Shown: positions 1 through 9,809, counted from the stretch's first letter. The stretch is DNA of 64,000 bases from Brevundimonas sp. SL130 (GCF_026625805.1 NZ_CP113064.1:372001-436000), one strand, 5' to 3'. Notes: a model not told the origin generated them from the sequence alone. Numbers and translations are program-made.

Positions 1-842
1 CCGTCTATTCGCAGCCGCCGCGCCCTAAGGGCCGGGGCCAGAAGCTGACGCCGTCGCCGGTTCACGCCTTCGCCGAGACCATGGGTCTGCCGGTGTTCAC
101 GCCCGACAGCATGAAGGCCCCCGAGGCCGTCGCCAACTTCCAGAGCCTGGACCTCGACGCCGCCTGCGTCGTCGCCTACGGCCAGATCCTGAACGCCGAG
201 GTGCTGGCGGCGCCCCGGCTGGGCTGTCTGAACCTGCACGGCTCCCTGTTGCCCCGCTGGCGCGGCGCGGCGCCGATCCAGAGGGCCATCATGGCCGGGG
301 ACGCCGAGACCGGGGTCCAGATCATGCAGATGAGCCTGGGCCTGGACGAGGGGCCGATCCTGCTGACCGAACTGATGGACATTCGCGCCGACGACACAGC
401 CGCGACCCTGTCCGAGCGTATGTCTCATGTCGGCGCCGGCCTGTGGCCCCGCGCCCTGGCCGCCATCGAGCGGGGCAGCGTCACGCCGTCGGATCAGGTC
501 GGCGAGCCGACCTATGCGAAGAAGATCACCCCCGCCGAGGCGCGCATCGACTGGACCCGTCCGGCGGCCGAGGTGGACGCCCATATCCGCGGCCTGTCGC
601 CCTTCCCCGGCGCCTGGTTCGAGGCCCCGTCCGAGACCGGACCTGTACGGGTCAAGGCCCTGCTGTCGGCCCTGGCTGACGGCTCAGGCGCGCCCGGCGC
701 GACGCTGGACGACGCCCTGACCGTGGCCTGCGGAACCGGCGCTCTGCGTCTGATCCGGGTCCAGCGCGAGGGCAAGGCGGCGCAATCGGCCGATGAGATG
801 CTGCGCGGCTTTGCCCTGCCGGCCGGGACCGTGCTCGGCTGA
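1..842 (+). CDS. fmt: Methionyl-tRNA formyltransferase (5' truncated)
   Basis: Transfers a formyl group from 10-formyl-tetrahydrofolate to initiator Met-tRNA in the cytoplasm. The open frame runs in from the left edge (first whole codon at base 3) and already reads the conserved [15 protein letters not shown] stretch of the family, so only the first ~30 residues are missing. The catalytic loop is seen in [20 protein letters not shown], followed by GVQIMQM and DEGPIL; the C-terminal tRNA-binding domain contains the usual PFPGAWFE motif. The stop TGA (840-842) overlaps the ATG of truA, so the two are translationally coupled. A def gene is the usual upstream neighbour but lies outside the window. 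Confidence 0.96.
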   Translation, partial: VYSQPPRPKGRGQKLTPSPVHAFAETMGLPVFTPDSMKAPEAVANFQSLDLDAACVVAYGQILNAEVLAAPRLGCLNLHGSLLPRWRGAAPIQRAIMAGDAETGVQIMQMSLGLDEGPILLTELMDIRADDTAATLSERMSHVGAGLWPRALAAIERGSVTPSDQVGEPTYAKKITPAEARIDWTRPAAEVDAHIRGLSPFPGAWFEAPSETGPVRVKALLSALADGSGAPGATLDDALTVACGTGALRLIRVQREGKAAQSADEMLRGFALPAGTVLG

Positions 843-1585
843 TGCCGCGCTACAAGCTGACCCTCGAATACGACGGCACGGCCTACAACGGCTTTCAGGC
901 CCAGGCGGACCAGCCGACGGTCCAGGGCGCGGTCGAGGCCGCCATACTGGCCTTTTCGGGCGAGCAGATCCGCATCGCCGCGGCGGGCCGCACCGACACC
1001 GGCGTTCACGCCACGGCCCAGGTGATCCATGCCGATCTGGAGCGGGACTGGCCGGTCGATACGGTGCTGAACGCCATCAACGCCCATCTGATCAAACAGG
1101 ATGTCTGCGTCCTGTCGGCCGAATACGCGCCCGATCCCGAGTGGCACGCGCGGTTCTCGGCCACCGGCCGGGGCTATCTGTACCGGATCCTGAACCGCCG
1201 CCCCCAGCCGGTGCTGGAGCGCGACCGGGTCTGGCACGTCAAGAAGACCCTGGACGCCGAGGCCATGCACCATGCGGCCCAGGTCCTGGTCGGCCTGCAC
1301 GACTTCACCACCTTCCGCGACGTGGGCTGCCAGTCCAAGTCGCCGGTCAAGACCCTGGACGTGGCCCGCGTCTCCCGTTTCGGCGAAGAGGTGCATCTGG
1401 TCTTCCAGGCCCGCAGCTTCCTGCACCGCCAGGTCCGGTCGATGGCCGGGACCCTGGTCGAGGTGGGTCTGGGCCGCTGGACCGCCCACGACGTCAAGTC
1501 GGCGCTGGAGGCGAAGGACCGCGCCCGGTGCGGCCCCGTCGCCCCCTCGGCGGGGCTCTATCTCAGCGGCGTGCGCTACGACTGA
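842..1585 (+). CDS. truA: tRNA pseudouridine(38-40) synthase TruA
   Basis: Isomerises uridines 38-40 of the tRNA anticodon arm. 247 residues, normal for TruA. The catalytic aspartate sits in the AAGRTDTGVHA motif near residue 52; YKLTLEYDGTAYNGFQ at the N-terminus and the C-terminal SFLHRQVRSMAGTLVEVG stretch are family hallmarks. The ATG at 842 overlaps the fmt stop codon in a TGATG arrangement, so it is the second gene of an fmt-truA operon. It ends 18 bases before the end of asd, which runs towards it. Confidence 0.97.
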   Translation: MPRYKLTLEYDGTAYNGFQAQADQPTVQGAVEAAILAFSGEQIRIAAAGRTDTGVHATAQVIHADLERDWPVDTVLNAINAHLIKQDVCVLSAEYAPDPEWHARFSATGRGYLYRILNRRPQPVLERDRVWHVKKTLDAEAMHHAAQVLVGLHDFTTFRDVGCQSKSPVKTLDVARVSRFGEEVHLVFQARSFLHRQVRSMAGTLVEVGLGRWTAHDVKSALEAKDRARCGPVAPSAGLYLSGVRYD

Positions 1586-1603
1586 ACCCCGCCTGGGGCC
1601 GGA

Positions 1604-2647
<1,044 letters not shown>

Positions 2648-2737
2648 TCAGGCGTCTCCTGGAAGGATGGAGGCGCGGGGTTCAGCCGGATCGACCGCCC
2701 CGCGCATCGGCGGGGCTTGGGATCGGGGTTCGGCGCT
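2648..2737 (-). promoter_or_regulatory. Candidate attenuator region of asd
   Basis: Between the putative leader peptide and asd the transcript can form mutually exclusive helices. (1) 2763-2772, inside the leader frame, is exactly complementary (10 bp) to 2707-2716. (2) 2710-2716 instead pairs with 2697-2703 (7 bp, 6-nt loop). (3) 2698-2705 pairs with 2673-2680 (8 bp), just upstream of the asd Shine-Dalgarno AGGAG. Each choice excludes its neighbour, as in attenuators. There is no U-run after helix 2, so classical intrinsic termination is not shown; control of translation or Rho access would fit better. Complementarity is seen in the sequence; function is inference. Confidence 0.35.
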
Positions 2738-2818
2738 TCAGACCTTGCGCACACCCGAAACCGCCCCGCCGAAGCCGGTGGTTTTCGAGGTAATCGCTTT
2801 GGTCATGGTGCGGGTCAC
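2738..2818 (-). CDS. Putative Thr-rich leader peptide upstream of asd
   Basis: A 26-codon frame starting at GTG (2818) or a 22-codon frame from the in-frame ATG at 2806. Six of the first 14 codons are Thr, all ACC (positions 2, 4, 6, 10, 13, 14), with Ile (ATT), Met and two Lys (AAA) among them; the middle reads MTKAITSKTTGFGGAV. Thr, Ile, Met and Lys are the end products of the pathway that asd feeds, and the composition recalls the enterobacterial thr leader. The double Thr lies 5 bases before the segment that can pair with the downstream hairpin. The ribosome site is weak (GAGAG about 8 bases before GTG). Could be chance; no homologue recognised. Confidence 0.35.
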   Translation of the reverse strand: MTRTMTKAITSKTTGFGGAVSGVRKV

Positions 2819-2951
2819 GGCGACGCTCTCTAAGGGCAAGGATCGGTCGTGTAAACAGGCTTTTGGAGACAAGACCGGCGCGGCGCTCGGTTTTCGACGG
2901 CTCAACGCGCAAAAATCCGTCACCCCACGGCAAAACCATCGGGCGGCTCGA

Positions 2952-2998
2952 ATTGCACTGCACCCTCGAAATCAGTGCAATGTGCAAAAGAGTGCAAT
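2952..2998. promoter_or_regulatory. Cluster of three ATTGCACT boxes
   Basis: ATTGCACT occurs at 2952-2959 and, inverted as AGTGCAAT, at 2974-2981 and 2991-2998. Three copies of an 8-mer in 47 bases of non-coding DNA look like a regulator binding array. It lies 135 bases upstream of the candidate leader frame of asd and 146 bases beyond the stop of the 62-aa membrane protein, so asd is the likelier target. A convincing -35/-10 pair was not found. The rest of the 496-base gap (2648-3143) holds nothing else I can name. Confidence 0.35.
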
Positions 2999-3143
2999 TA
3001 GGCGGGCCTCCCTTCGATATCGACGGGCAGGAGTATAGGCCCGCTGGAAGGCATGGTGGGTTGGAGGCCGGACTTTTCAGTCAGGCGGTTGTTTTGTCGA
3101 CGGAATATTTTCGGAATTAGGATAGCTGATTGCCGAAGCAGAC

Positions 3144-3332
3144 CTAGGTCACAAGCCGCCATGCGAAGCTGGCCAGTGGCGGAAGTACGGCGAAGATCAA
3201 CACCCAAACGAAATAATACCCGTCAGCCTGATCAGCGCGGCTCTCTTGACGAGCGCGATCATCTTCTTTGATGGACCAAGACGGTGTCGTCTGGTCTTCG
3301 CCAGCGATCTGATCGCGGATCTGGCGTTTCAT
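3144..3332 (-). CDS. Small single-span membrane protein, unknown
   Basis: A 62-residue protein starting MKRQIRDQIAGEDQ, with a charged, Glu/Asp/Arg-rich N-terminal half and one hydrophobic segment at about residues 38-57 (YYFVWVLIFAVLPPLASFAW), ending a few residues later. This suggests a C-terminal membrane anchor. AGAGGA lies just 1-2 bases before the ATG, which is tight, so the start is uncertain; an in-frame extension upstream is possible but has no membrane or domain character. Composition is less GC-rich than the flanks. It is divergent from the rhomboid gene, separated by 157 bases. Function unknown. Confidence 0.5.
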   Translation of the reverse strand: MKRQIRDQIAGEDQTTPSWSIKEDDRARQESRADQADGYYFVWVLIFAVLPPLASFAWRLVT

Positions 3333-3489
3333 GTCCTCTGGATTCCCAAGCCTGACATTTCGGGAAGTATGACAAGGTTGAGCGACTGTCCGCAATGGGT
3401 CGAACAACGAAATCGACACCGGCGCGGAAAACCGACATCGGCCACACCTTAAACTTGGCCTCAATACTAGGATGAGGCACCATCGCTAG

Positions 3490-4203
3490 ATGGACGAGAC
3501 CGCAGCCAACGGGAGTTTGACCGCATTACAGCGCGCCTCCAGCGGGCGACTCCGCACGGGCGTATCCATCACCTCCCCCCGCACATGGAAGTCTCTGGCC
3601 GGAGCCGATGATGGTCCCGGCCTGGCCTTGGCCGTCGTTCTGATCGTGGCTTTCGTTTTGGAGATGCTTCATGGCGGCCCCTGGGCTTGGGGCCTGTCCG
3701 CACAAGCGTTGGCGGAAGGACGATGGCACACGCTCGCTTCGCACATGGTGGCGCACGGCGGCCTAGGCCATATCGTGATGAATCTGAGCGCCTTGCTGAC
3801 CTTGAGCCCCATCGTAGTCGGCAGGCTGGGGAGCGGCCTGGACGGGTGGTTTCGCTACGCTGCGCTCATGGCGTTTGCCGGCCTTCTAGGCGCTGCAGCC
3901 TACCTAGCCCTTCATTTACAAGGGAACATCCCTCTGGTTGGGGCGTCAGGCGCCATTTGCGGCCTGTGGGGCTTGGCGGCTCGCATAGAATCCGGCGGCG
4001 GCTTCGCTCCCCTCCTTTCCCGACAGGTGGGTCGAAAAGTTTGGGCGTTCACCAAGGTCAATGTCGTATTGGTGGGCTTATTCTTCCTGGTGACATGGGG
4101 GCATGGCGGACTGGCGTGGGAAGCGCATTTAGGCGGCTTCATGTTTGGCCTTTTGGTCGGTCCAATGTGGGCCCCGCCATTAGCCGCTGTCCGAGAGCAC
4201 TAG
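3490..4203 (+). CDS. Rhomboid family intramembrane serine protease
   Basis: Cleaves transmembrane segments of client proteins inside the membrane. 237 residues with about six hydrophobic segments from residue 44 on. The catalytic dyad is visible: Ser153 in VGASGAICG (GxSG) and His213 in EAHLGGFMFG; the HxxxN oxyanion-side motif GHIVMNLSAL is at 93-102. The first ~40 residues are Ser/Thr/Arg-rich and cytoplasmic. Codon use is visibly less GC-biased than neighbours, and with the divergent 62-aa membrane gene it forms a small accessory patch between asd and the fab genes. Substrate cannot be told from sequence. Confidence 0.92.
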   Translation: MDETAANGSLTALQRASSGRLRTGVSITSPRTWKSLAGADDGPGLALAVVLIVAFVLEMLHGGPWAWGLSAQALAEGRWHTLASHMVAHGGLGHIVMNLSALLTLSPIVVGRLGSGLDGWFRYAALMAFAGLLGAAAYLALHLQGNIPLVGASGAICGLWGLAARIESGGGFAPLLSRQVGRKVWAFTKVNVVLVGLFFLVTWGHGGLAWEAHLGGFMFGLLVGPMWAPPLAAVREH

Positions 4204-4221
4204 GCCGCAGCAGGGCGGCCG

Positions 4222-4680
4222 TTACAAATCCAGATGCAGGAACTGGCTGAATTCATTCGCCTCGTATCCGGCGAAGGGGCCGCCGTCCACGAAGCCGCGA
4301 CGGCGGTACATCGCCAGGGCCGGTTCGAAGGCGTCGCCGCGGCCGGTTTCCAGGCTCAGCCGTTTCACGCCTGCGGCCCGTGCGGCGTTGATGATCTGTT
4401 CCAGCACCACCGCCGCCACGCCGCGCCGCAGGTGGTCGGGGTGGGTGCGCATCGACTTCACCTCGGCCTGATCGGCGTCGATCAGCTTCAGGGCGCCGAT
4501 GCCGGCCAGGGCCGCGCCGTCCCAGGCCGTCCAGACGGTGATGTTCGGTTGCAGCAGGCCGGTCAGGTCCAGGGCGTGGACGTGGCAGGCCGGGGAGTTG
4601 GCGTGCATGCCCGACAGGTGGAAGGCCAGAAGGGCGCGAACCGCCTCCCCGCTCAGATCATCCACCCGCAGCTCGAACAT
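4222..4680 (-). CDS. GNAT family N-acetyltransferase
   Basis: 152-residue Gcn5-related acetyltransferase using acetyl-CoA; substrate unknown. The acetyl-CoA binding motif A is seen as VKSMRTHPDHLRRGVAAVVL (R/Q-x-x-G-x-A pattern), followed by INAARAAGVKRLSLETG and YRRRGFVDGGPFAGY near the C-terminus, the usual motif B. It starts 5 bases downstream of the fabB stop and is probably the last gene of a fabA-fabB-GNAT transcript. It resembles YsnE/PhnO-like general acetyltransferases. Confidence 0.88.
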   Translation of the reverse strand: MFELRVDDLSGEAVRALLAFHLSGMHANSPACHVHALDLTGLLQPNITVWTAWDGAALAGIGALKLIDADQAEVKSMRTHPDHLRRGVAAVVLEQIINAARAAGVKRLSLETGRGDAFEPALAMYRRRGFVDGGPFAGYEANEFSQFLHLDL

Positions 4681-4684
4681 GGGC

Positions 4685-5902
4685 TCAGACCTTGGACAGG
4701 ATCAGCGTGCCGTTGGTGCCGCCGAAACCGAAGCTGTTGGACATGACGTGGGTCAGTTCGCCCTCGTGGCGCTGACGCAGGATGGGCATGCCCTCGAAGG
4801 CCGGATCCAGGGTCTCGATATGGGCGCTCTCGGCCGCAAAACCGTTCTGCATCATCAGCAGGCAGTAGATGGCCTCCTGAGCCCCTGCCGCGCCGAGCGA
4901 GTGGCCCGTCAGCGACTTGGTCGAGGAGATCATCGGCATGGTGTCGCCAAAGACGGCGCGCACGGCCTCCATCTCCTTGGAGTCGCCGACCGGGGTCGAG
5001 GTGCCGTGCGGGTTCAGATAGTCGATTTTGGGATTGCCGGCCTGTTCCAGCGCGATCTTCATACAGCGCTGGGCGCCCTCGCCCGAGGGGGCGACCATGT
5101 CGTAGCCGTCGGAATTGGCGCCATAGCCGGTGACCTCGGCCAGAATGGTGGCGCCGCGCGCCTTGGCCCGCTCGTATTCTTCCAGCACCACGATGCCGGC
5201 GCCGCCGGCGATGACGAAGCCGTCGCGGTTGACGTCATAGGCGCGCGAGGCGACCGACGGGGTTTCGTTGAAGTCCGACGACATGGCGCCCATGGCGTCG
5301 AACATGTTGGACATGGACCAGTCGATGTCCTCGCAGCCGCCGGCGAAGACCACGTCCTGCTTGCCCCACTGGATCTGTTCGACCCCGGCGCCGATGCAAT
5401 GGGCGGAGGTCGCGCAGGCCGAGCTGATCGAATAGTTGACGCCGCGCATCTGGAACCAGGTCGACAGGACGGCCGAGGGGCCGGACGCCATGGCTTTCGG
5501 CACCGCGAACGGGCCGATCCGCTTGGGCGAGCCCCGCTCGATGGTGGTGGCGGCGGCTTGCAGAATGATCTGGGTCGAGGGGCCGCCCTCGCCGACGATC
5601 AGGCCGATGCGGTCGTCGCGAATCTCTTCGGCCGTCATGCCCGACGACTTCAGCGCCTCTTCGAAGGCCACGTGGGCCCAGGCGGTGCCGTTGGCCAGGA
5701 AGCGGGCGGCGCGACGGTCGATCAGCTCTTCCCACGGGCCGATCTTGGGCGGAGCCCAGACCTGGCTGCGGAAGCCGTATTTGGCGTGATCGGGCGCATG
5801 GACGACGCCCGAACGGGCTTCGCGCAGGGACTGGGTCACCTCTTCGGCGCCGTGGCCGATGGAAGAGACGATGCCCAGGCCGGTGACGACGACACGACGC
5901 AT
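4685..5902 (-). CDS. fabB: Beta-ketoacyl-ACP synthase I
   Basis: Condenses malonyl-ACP with acyl-ACP and is needed to elongate cis-3-decenoyl-ACP in unsaturated fatty acid synthesis. 405 residues. The Cys-His-His triad is at Cys163 ([10 protein letters not shown]), His299 ([11 protein letters not shown]) and His334 ([12 protein letters not shown]), essentially the E. coli FabB numbering. The C-terminus has [10 protein letters not shown]. It follows fabA on the same strand with a 76-base gap, the standard alphaproteobacterial fabA-fabB pair, and precedes a GNAT gene. Confidence 0.97.
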   Translation of the reverse strand: MRRVVVTGLGIVSSIGHGAEEVTQSLREARSGVVHAPDHAKYGFRSQVWAPPKIGPWEELIDRRAARFLANGTAWAHVAFEEALKSSGMTAEEIRDDRIGLIVGEGGPSTQIILQAAATTIERGSPKRIGPFAVPKAMASGPSAVLSTWFQMRGVNYSISSACATSAHCIGAGVEQIQWGKQDVVFAGGCEDIDWSMSNMFDAMGAMSSDFNETPSVASRAYDVNRDGFVIAGGAGIVVLEEYERAKARGATILAEVTGYGANSDGYDMVAPSGEGAQRCMKIALEQAGNPKIDYLNPHGTSTPVGDSKEMEAVRAVFGDTMPMISSTKSLTGHSLGAAGAQEAIYCLLMMQNGFAAESAHIETLDPAFEGMPILRQRHEGELTHVMSNSFGFGGTNGTLILSKV

Positions 5903-5978
5903 GGTGTTTCCTTCTTAAGCTTCTCGACCCGAGCCTATCGAGCGGGGGCCTTCCGCGCTGTCCGCGGTATATAGGCGC

Positions 5979-6515
5979 TTAGGCGCCGGTTGCCTCATCC
6001 TTGGCGGCGCCGAACAGGCCCACCCGCATATCATTGCAGGTGTAGATGACCTCGCCGTCGGCCTCCAGCACGCCGTCGGCGATGCCCATCACCAGTTTGC
6101 GATTGATGACCCGCTTCAGGTTGATCTTGTAGACCACCTTCTTGATGTCCGGGGTCACCTGGCCGGTGAACTTGACCTCGCCGACGCCCAGGGCGCGACC
6201 GCGACCCGGGCCGCCGATCCAGCCCAGATAGAAGCCGACCAGCTGCCACATGGCGTCCAGGCCCAGGCAGCCGGGCATCACCGGGTCGCCGATGAAGTGG
6301 CACTGGAAGAACCAGAGCTCGGGATTGATGTCGAGTTCAGCCTCGACATAGCCCTTGCCGTGGGTTCCGCCGTCGGACGAGATCTGGGTGATCCGGTCGA
6401 ACATCAGCATCGGCGGGGCGGGCAGCTGGGCGTTGCCGGGACCGAACAGTTCGCCGCGCCCGGAGGCGAGAAGGGCCTCGTGGTCGAAGGACGAGGGATA
6501 TTGGGACTGGGTCAA
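5979..6515 (-). CDS. fabA: 3-hydroxydecanoyl-ACP dehydratase/isomerase
   Basis: Dehydrates 3-hydroxyacyl-ACP and isomerises trans-2- to cis-3-decenoyl-ACP, creating the double bond of anaerobic-type unsaturated fatty acids. 178 residues, hot-dog fold. The active-site His73 and Asp87 lie in [20 protein letters not shown], matching E. coli His70/Asp84. It is transcribed ahead of fabB. No FabR-like palindrome was identified in the 78 bases upstream. Confidence 0.97.
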   Translation of the reverse strand: MTQSQYPSSFDHEALLASGRGELFGPGNAQLPAPPMLMFDRITQISSDGGTHGKGYVEAELDINPELWFFQCHFIGDPVMPGCLGLDAMWQLVGFYLGWIGGPGRGRALGVGEVKFTGQVTPDIKKVVYKINLKRVINRKLVMGIADGVLEADGEVIYTCNDMRVGLFGAAKDEATGA

Positions 6516-6593
6516 GGCGGTTCCGTCTGGTCTGCTGTTGCGTGCGGGTTACACGACCGCGCCGCTTCGCTCAACACCGAGGCTGATCAGGCG

Positions 6594-7166
6594 TCAGTCG
6601 CGGCCGGTTCCGGCGGGGCGATTGGCGTTGCACAGGGCCCTTTGTTGGGTGCCGAACACCGCCCGTTCCTGGATCCAGCCGTGCAGGCGACGCGCCCGCA
6701 CCCGACACCAGCCCTCTTCGCATTCGTCCAGCGACACCAGCGAGCGGGGCGACAGGCGGGCCCGGACGGCCGAGGCCTGGGACTTCCCAGCGTGGATCAT
6801 CACTTCTTCCGGCGAGGTGTTGAAGACATAACGCCGGCCCGAGGAGACGGTGCGATGGATCCAGGCGACGGCGCCATCCGAATCGCAGATCTTTCGCCAT
6901 TCGGTCGTCTCGGCGATTACCTGAACCGGCAGGCCCGCGGCGCGATATTCCCACAGGATCGGATAATCCAGCCCCGGCCCCTGGCGGGCGCGGACGTGCG
7001 AGGACTTCAGCGAGATCCAGCGCGGCACCTCAAGCCCCGTCGGCGTGGGGCGCCCGTCGGGCATGGTCGCGCCCGCGCCGGCCATCAGGCCCAGGCCCAG
7101 AACGGCGAGGGCGACGGCGATGCGGCGTCGCAGGCTTTGGAAGATGGCGGCGGCTTTGCTAGACAC
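6594..7166 (-). CDS. Secreted bacterial SH3 domain protein
   Basis: 190 residues. A signal sequence is seen at residues 16-33 (IAVALAVLGLGLMAGAGA), followed by two SH3b-like repeats: about 48-113 (WISLKSSHVRARQGPGLDY ... WIHRTVSSGRRYV) and about 120-175 (VRARLSPRSLVSLDECEEGW ... HGWIQERAVFG). Such proteins act in the periplasm, often binding peptidoglycan. It is divergent from the hydroxyacid dehydrogenase at 7230 and transcribed towards fabA with a 78-base gap. Partner and role unknown. Confidence 0.85.
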   Translation of the reverse strand: MSSKAAAIFQSLRRRIAVALAVLGLGLMAGAGATMPDGRPTPTGLEVPRWISLKSSHVRARQGPGLDYPILWEYRAAGLPVQVIAETTEWRKICDSDGAVAWIHRTVSSGRRYVFNTSPEEVMIHAGKSQASAVRARLSPRSLVSLDECEEGWCRVRARRLHGWIQERAVFGTQQRALCNANRPAGTGRD

Positions 7167-7229
7167 TGAGGAAACGACCCGTCGTGCGGGCTTCGATCCT
7201 GAACCGTCGCCCGCTAACCAAGGCCCGCA

Positions 7230-8216
7230 ATGTCCGTTCGCAAGCTTAAGGTCGTATTAACCAGACGGCTGCCCGACGCGGTCGAAACCCGGATGCGCGA
7301 GCTTTTCGACGCCGAACTGAATCTGAAGGACCAGCCGATGGACCGGGCGGCGCTTGTGGCGGCGGTTCAGCGGGCCGAGGTTCTGGTGCCCACCATCACC
7401 GACGTCATCGACGCCGACCTGATCAACGGGGCCGGCGACCAGCTGAAGATGATCGCCAACTTCGGCGCCGGGGTCGACCATATCGACATCGACGCGGCCG
7501 TGGCGCGCGGGATCATCGTCACCAACACCCCCGGCGTCCTGACCGAGGACACCGCCGACCTGGCCATGAGCCTGATTCTGGCCGTCAGCCGCCGCATCGT
7601 CGAAGGCGCCCAGGTGGTGGCCGAAGGGCGGTTCGAGGGCTGGACCCCGACCTGGATGTGCGGCCGCAAACTGTGGGGCAAGCGGCTGGGCATCGTCGGC
7701 ATGGGCCGGATCGGCCAGGCCCTGGCCCGCCGCGCCAAGGCCTTCGGGCTGCAGGTCCATTATCACAACCGCAAACCCGTCTCGGCCCTGATCGAGGAAG
7801 AACTGGGCGCGACCTACTGGGACGATCTGGACCAGATGCTGGCGCGGATGGACGTGGTCTCGCTGAACTGCCCGGCGACCAAGGACACCCATCACCTGCT
7901 GTCGGCGGAACGGCTGGCGAAGCTTCAGCCCCACGCCATCCTGGTCAACACGGCGCGGGGCGAACTGATCGACGAGGCGGCCCTGTCTCAAGCCGTGGCG
8001 ACCCGGTCCCTGTCCGGCGTCGGCCTGGACGTGTTCGAGAACGAGCCGGCCATCCACCCTGGCCTGCTGGGCCAGCCCAATGTCGTGCTCCTGCCCCACC
8101 TGGGCTCGGCCACGCTGGAGGCGCGCCAGGACATGGGCGACCGGGTCATCGCCAATGTCATGACCTACCAGAACGGCCACCGCCCGCCGGATCGGGTCAT
8201 TCCGGCCATGCTTTAG
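7230..8216 (+). CDS. D-2-hydroxyacid dehydrogenase (glyoxylate/hydroxypyruvate reductase type)
   Basis: NAD(P)-dependent reduction of 2-oxoacids such as glyoxylate or hydroxypyruvate. 328 residues. The Rossmann motif is GIVGMGRIGQALARRA near residue 155; the catalytic Arg is in NTARGELIDE, Glu in DVFENEP and His in LLPHLGSATLEAR, the canonical order of the D-isomer family. N-terminal NFGAGVDHIDIDAA is typical of GyaR/GhrB-like members. Annotated D-glycerate dehydrogenase in relatives, but substrate is not certain from sequence. Confidence 0.93.
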   Translation: MSVRKLKVVLTRRLPDAVETRMRELFDAELNLKDQPMDRAALVAAVQRAEVLVPTITDVIDADLINGAGDQLKMIANFGAGVDHIDIDAAVARGIIVTNTPGVLTEDTADLAMSLILAVSRRIVEGAQVVAEGRFEGWTPTWMCGRKLWGKRLGIVGMGRIGQALARRAKAFGLQVHYHNRKPVSALIEEELGATYWDDLDQMLARMDVVSLNCPATKDTHHLLSAERLAKLQPHAILVNTARGELIDEAALSQAVATRSLSGVGLDVFENEPAIHPGLLGQPNVVLLPHLGSATLEARQDMGDRVIANVMTYQNGHRPPDRVIPAML

Positions 8217-8228
8217 GCCGGCGATGCT

Positions 8229-9434
8229 TTAAGGCGCGGCCAGCAGCCGTTCGGCGGCGTCGGGATATTTCTGCGCCAGCCGCGCGGCCCAGTCGGCCTT
8301 GAGCGGCAGAGACGTGCGGGCCTGACCGATGCGGCGCTCGACCAGGGCGGCGGCCTCGCGGTGGGCGGGCCAGTCCATCAGGAAGCCAAGAGCGCTCTCG
8401 AAATCGGCATGGGTCGCGGCGTGGGCCAGGGCGCGGTCCAGAGCCTCGACATCGTCGAAATCGGGCAGGCGGGCGAGATAGGCCCGCAAGGCCGGCGCCG
8501 ACAGGTCGCGTTCGAACAGGCCCCAGCGCAGCTCCTGGGCTTCGGCCTTGCAGCCCTCGGCCTCCAGCAGATCGATAGAGGCCGCTTCCCAGGCGGGGGT
8601 CAGGGGCGGCGGGCCCGCAGCCGGCGACCGACCGAAGGTGAAGCGCCGGTTCGCCGCCGACGGCTTCAGCGCCGCCTCCAGGGCCTGGCGCGCCTCGGCG
8701 ATCCGACCGGCCGCCAGCAACCGCCGCGCCGCCGCCGCCGCAAAGTCCGGCGATCCCTGTTCGTCCGGCGTGACCAGCGACAGCCACAGATCCAGATCCT
8801 CCGCCCGATCCGCCAACCGCCGGATCGCGGTTCGCGCGCCGCGCACGCCCGCCTCCGTATCCAGCATCGCCAGCAGAGCCCGCGCCAGCTCCGGCGAGAG
8901 AGCCTCACCGGCCGCGCCGATCCAGCGGGCATAGTCCAACGGGTGACGCTCGATCGCGGCGGCTAAACCCTCCATCGCGGCCTGATCCATCAGCGCCGTC
9001 TGGGCGACGGTCCAAAGCTCGGGCGCCGCCGCCTCGAAGGCCGCCGTCATCTCGCCGCGCGGATCCTTGACCCGCAAGGTCAGACCGCGAAACAGATCGA
9101 ACCAGGCGATCAACCGGTCCAGCCCGGCGACGGGCGCCCTGGGCGCCAGATCATCCACCACCGCGCGGCGCAGCATGTCGAGGTCGCGCAGCAGGTCCGG
9201 CCGTTTGCGCCACGACACCCGCGCCCGCGCCCCCGCCAGAGCCGTCAGCCGCTTGTCCAGCTCGACCGTCAGGGGTTCGACCCCCGCCTCGGCCGCCAGC
9301 ACCAGCCGCAGACGCCGCTTCAGCAGGGCGTCGCCGTCCGCCGCCTGCATCAACAGGTCGCCCAGCCGATCCGCCCCCAGGGAGGCCAGGCTGGCGGCGT
9401 TCAGACGTTTGGGCGCGGCGGGACGTCGGGCCAT
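8229..9434 (-). CDS. DUF6880 family protein
   Basis: 401 residues starting MARRPAAPKRLNAASL, with a perfect AAGGAG seven bases upstream; longer upstream frames are rejected because they lack a ribosome site. Almost wholly alpha-helical by composition, Ala/Arg/Leu-rich, with no membrane span or catalytic motif I can identify. I recognise it as the uncharacterised DUF6880 family common in Caulobacterales and Rhizobiales. It ends 12 bases from the dehydrogenase stop (convergent). Function unknown. Confidence 0.75.
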   Translation of the reverse strand: MARRPAAPKRLNAASLASLGADRLGDLLMQAADGDALLKRRLRLVLAAEAGVEPLTVELDKRLTALAGARARVSWRKRPDLLRDLDMLRRAVVDDLAPRAPVAGLDRLIAWFDLFRGLTLRVKDPRGEMTAAFEAAAPELWTVAQTALMDQAAMEGLAAAIERHPLDYARWIGAAGEALSPELARALLAMLDTEAGVRGARTAIRRLADRAEDLDLWLSLVTPDEQGSPDFAAAAARRLLAAGRIAEARQALEAALKPSAANRRFTFGRSPAAGPPPLTPAWEAASIDLLEAEGCKAEAQELRWGLFERDLSAPALRAYLARLPDFDDVEALDRALAHAATHADFESALGFLMDWPAHREAAALVERRIGQARTSLPLKADWAARLAQKYPDAAERLLAAP

Positions 9435-9554
9435 CGGGGTCTCCTTTTCACAAGTCTGTCGGACCGGACTCACACGGCTGTCGAAAACCACGGGCAGGGA
9501 AGGAACCGCCGCGAGCGAGCTTCGTTTCCGGCGGCCTGTCTGAGGAAACCTGCG

Positions 9555-9806
9555 TTGGACTCCTACTATTGTATCGTCAACCTGCCGGGCGTTCCGGTGC
9601 GTGACATCTGTGTTCTGGGCGCGACCGACGACACGGCGGCGAATCAGGCTCTGGCCGAGATCGCCCGGACCTGGGTCGGGTTCGAGACCCTGTACCTCTA
9701 TTGCGGCGAACGGCTGGTGACGGTGCTCAGCAACCCCGCCCTGGGCTTCGCCCCGCACATCCCGGATCTGGATCTGGCCGATGTGCGGTTCGCGACGGCC
9801 GCCTGA
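9555..9806 (+). CDS. Conserved-looking 83-aa hypothetical protein
   Basis: Starts at TTG (9555) with GAGGAAA 7 bases upstream, a strong site for a weak start codon. The protein reads MDSYYCIVNLPGVPVRDICV at the N-terminus and is a compact alpha/beta type with no membrane segment. It lies between the divergent DUF6880 gene and the convergent MoeB/ThiF-like gene, 3 bases from the end of the latter. No family recognised. Coding potential is supported by the site, by third-position GC and by the tight packing. Confidence 0.65.
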   Translation: MDSYYCIVNLPGVPVRDICVLGATDDTAANQALAEIARTWVGFETLYLYCGERLVTVLSNPALGFAPHIPDLDLADVRFATAA

Positions 9807-9809
9807 GGT

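Noticed and set aside
2682..2987. 101-codon frame on the minus strand overlapping the asd leader
   Set aside because: Arg-rich, low-complexity translation without ribosome site; the short Thr-rich frame in another phase fits the RNA structures better.
2975..3000. Possible sigma-54 promoter (TTGCAC ... TTGCA) on the minus strand
   Set aside because: Spacing is one base short and the essential GG of the -24 box is missing; the repeated ATTGCACT explains the match.
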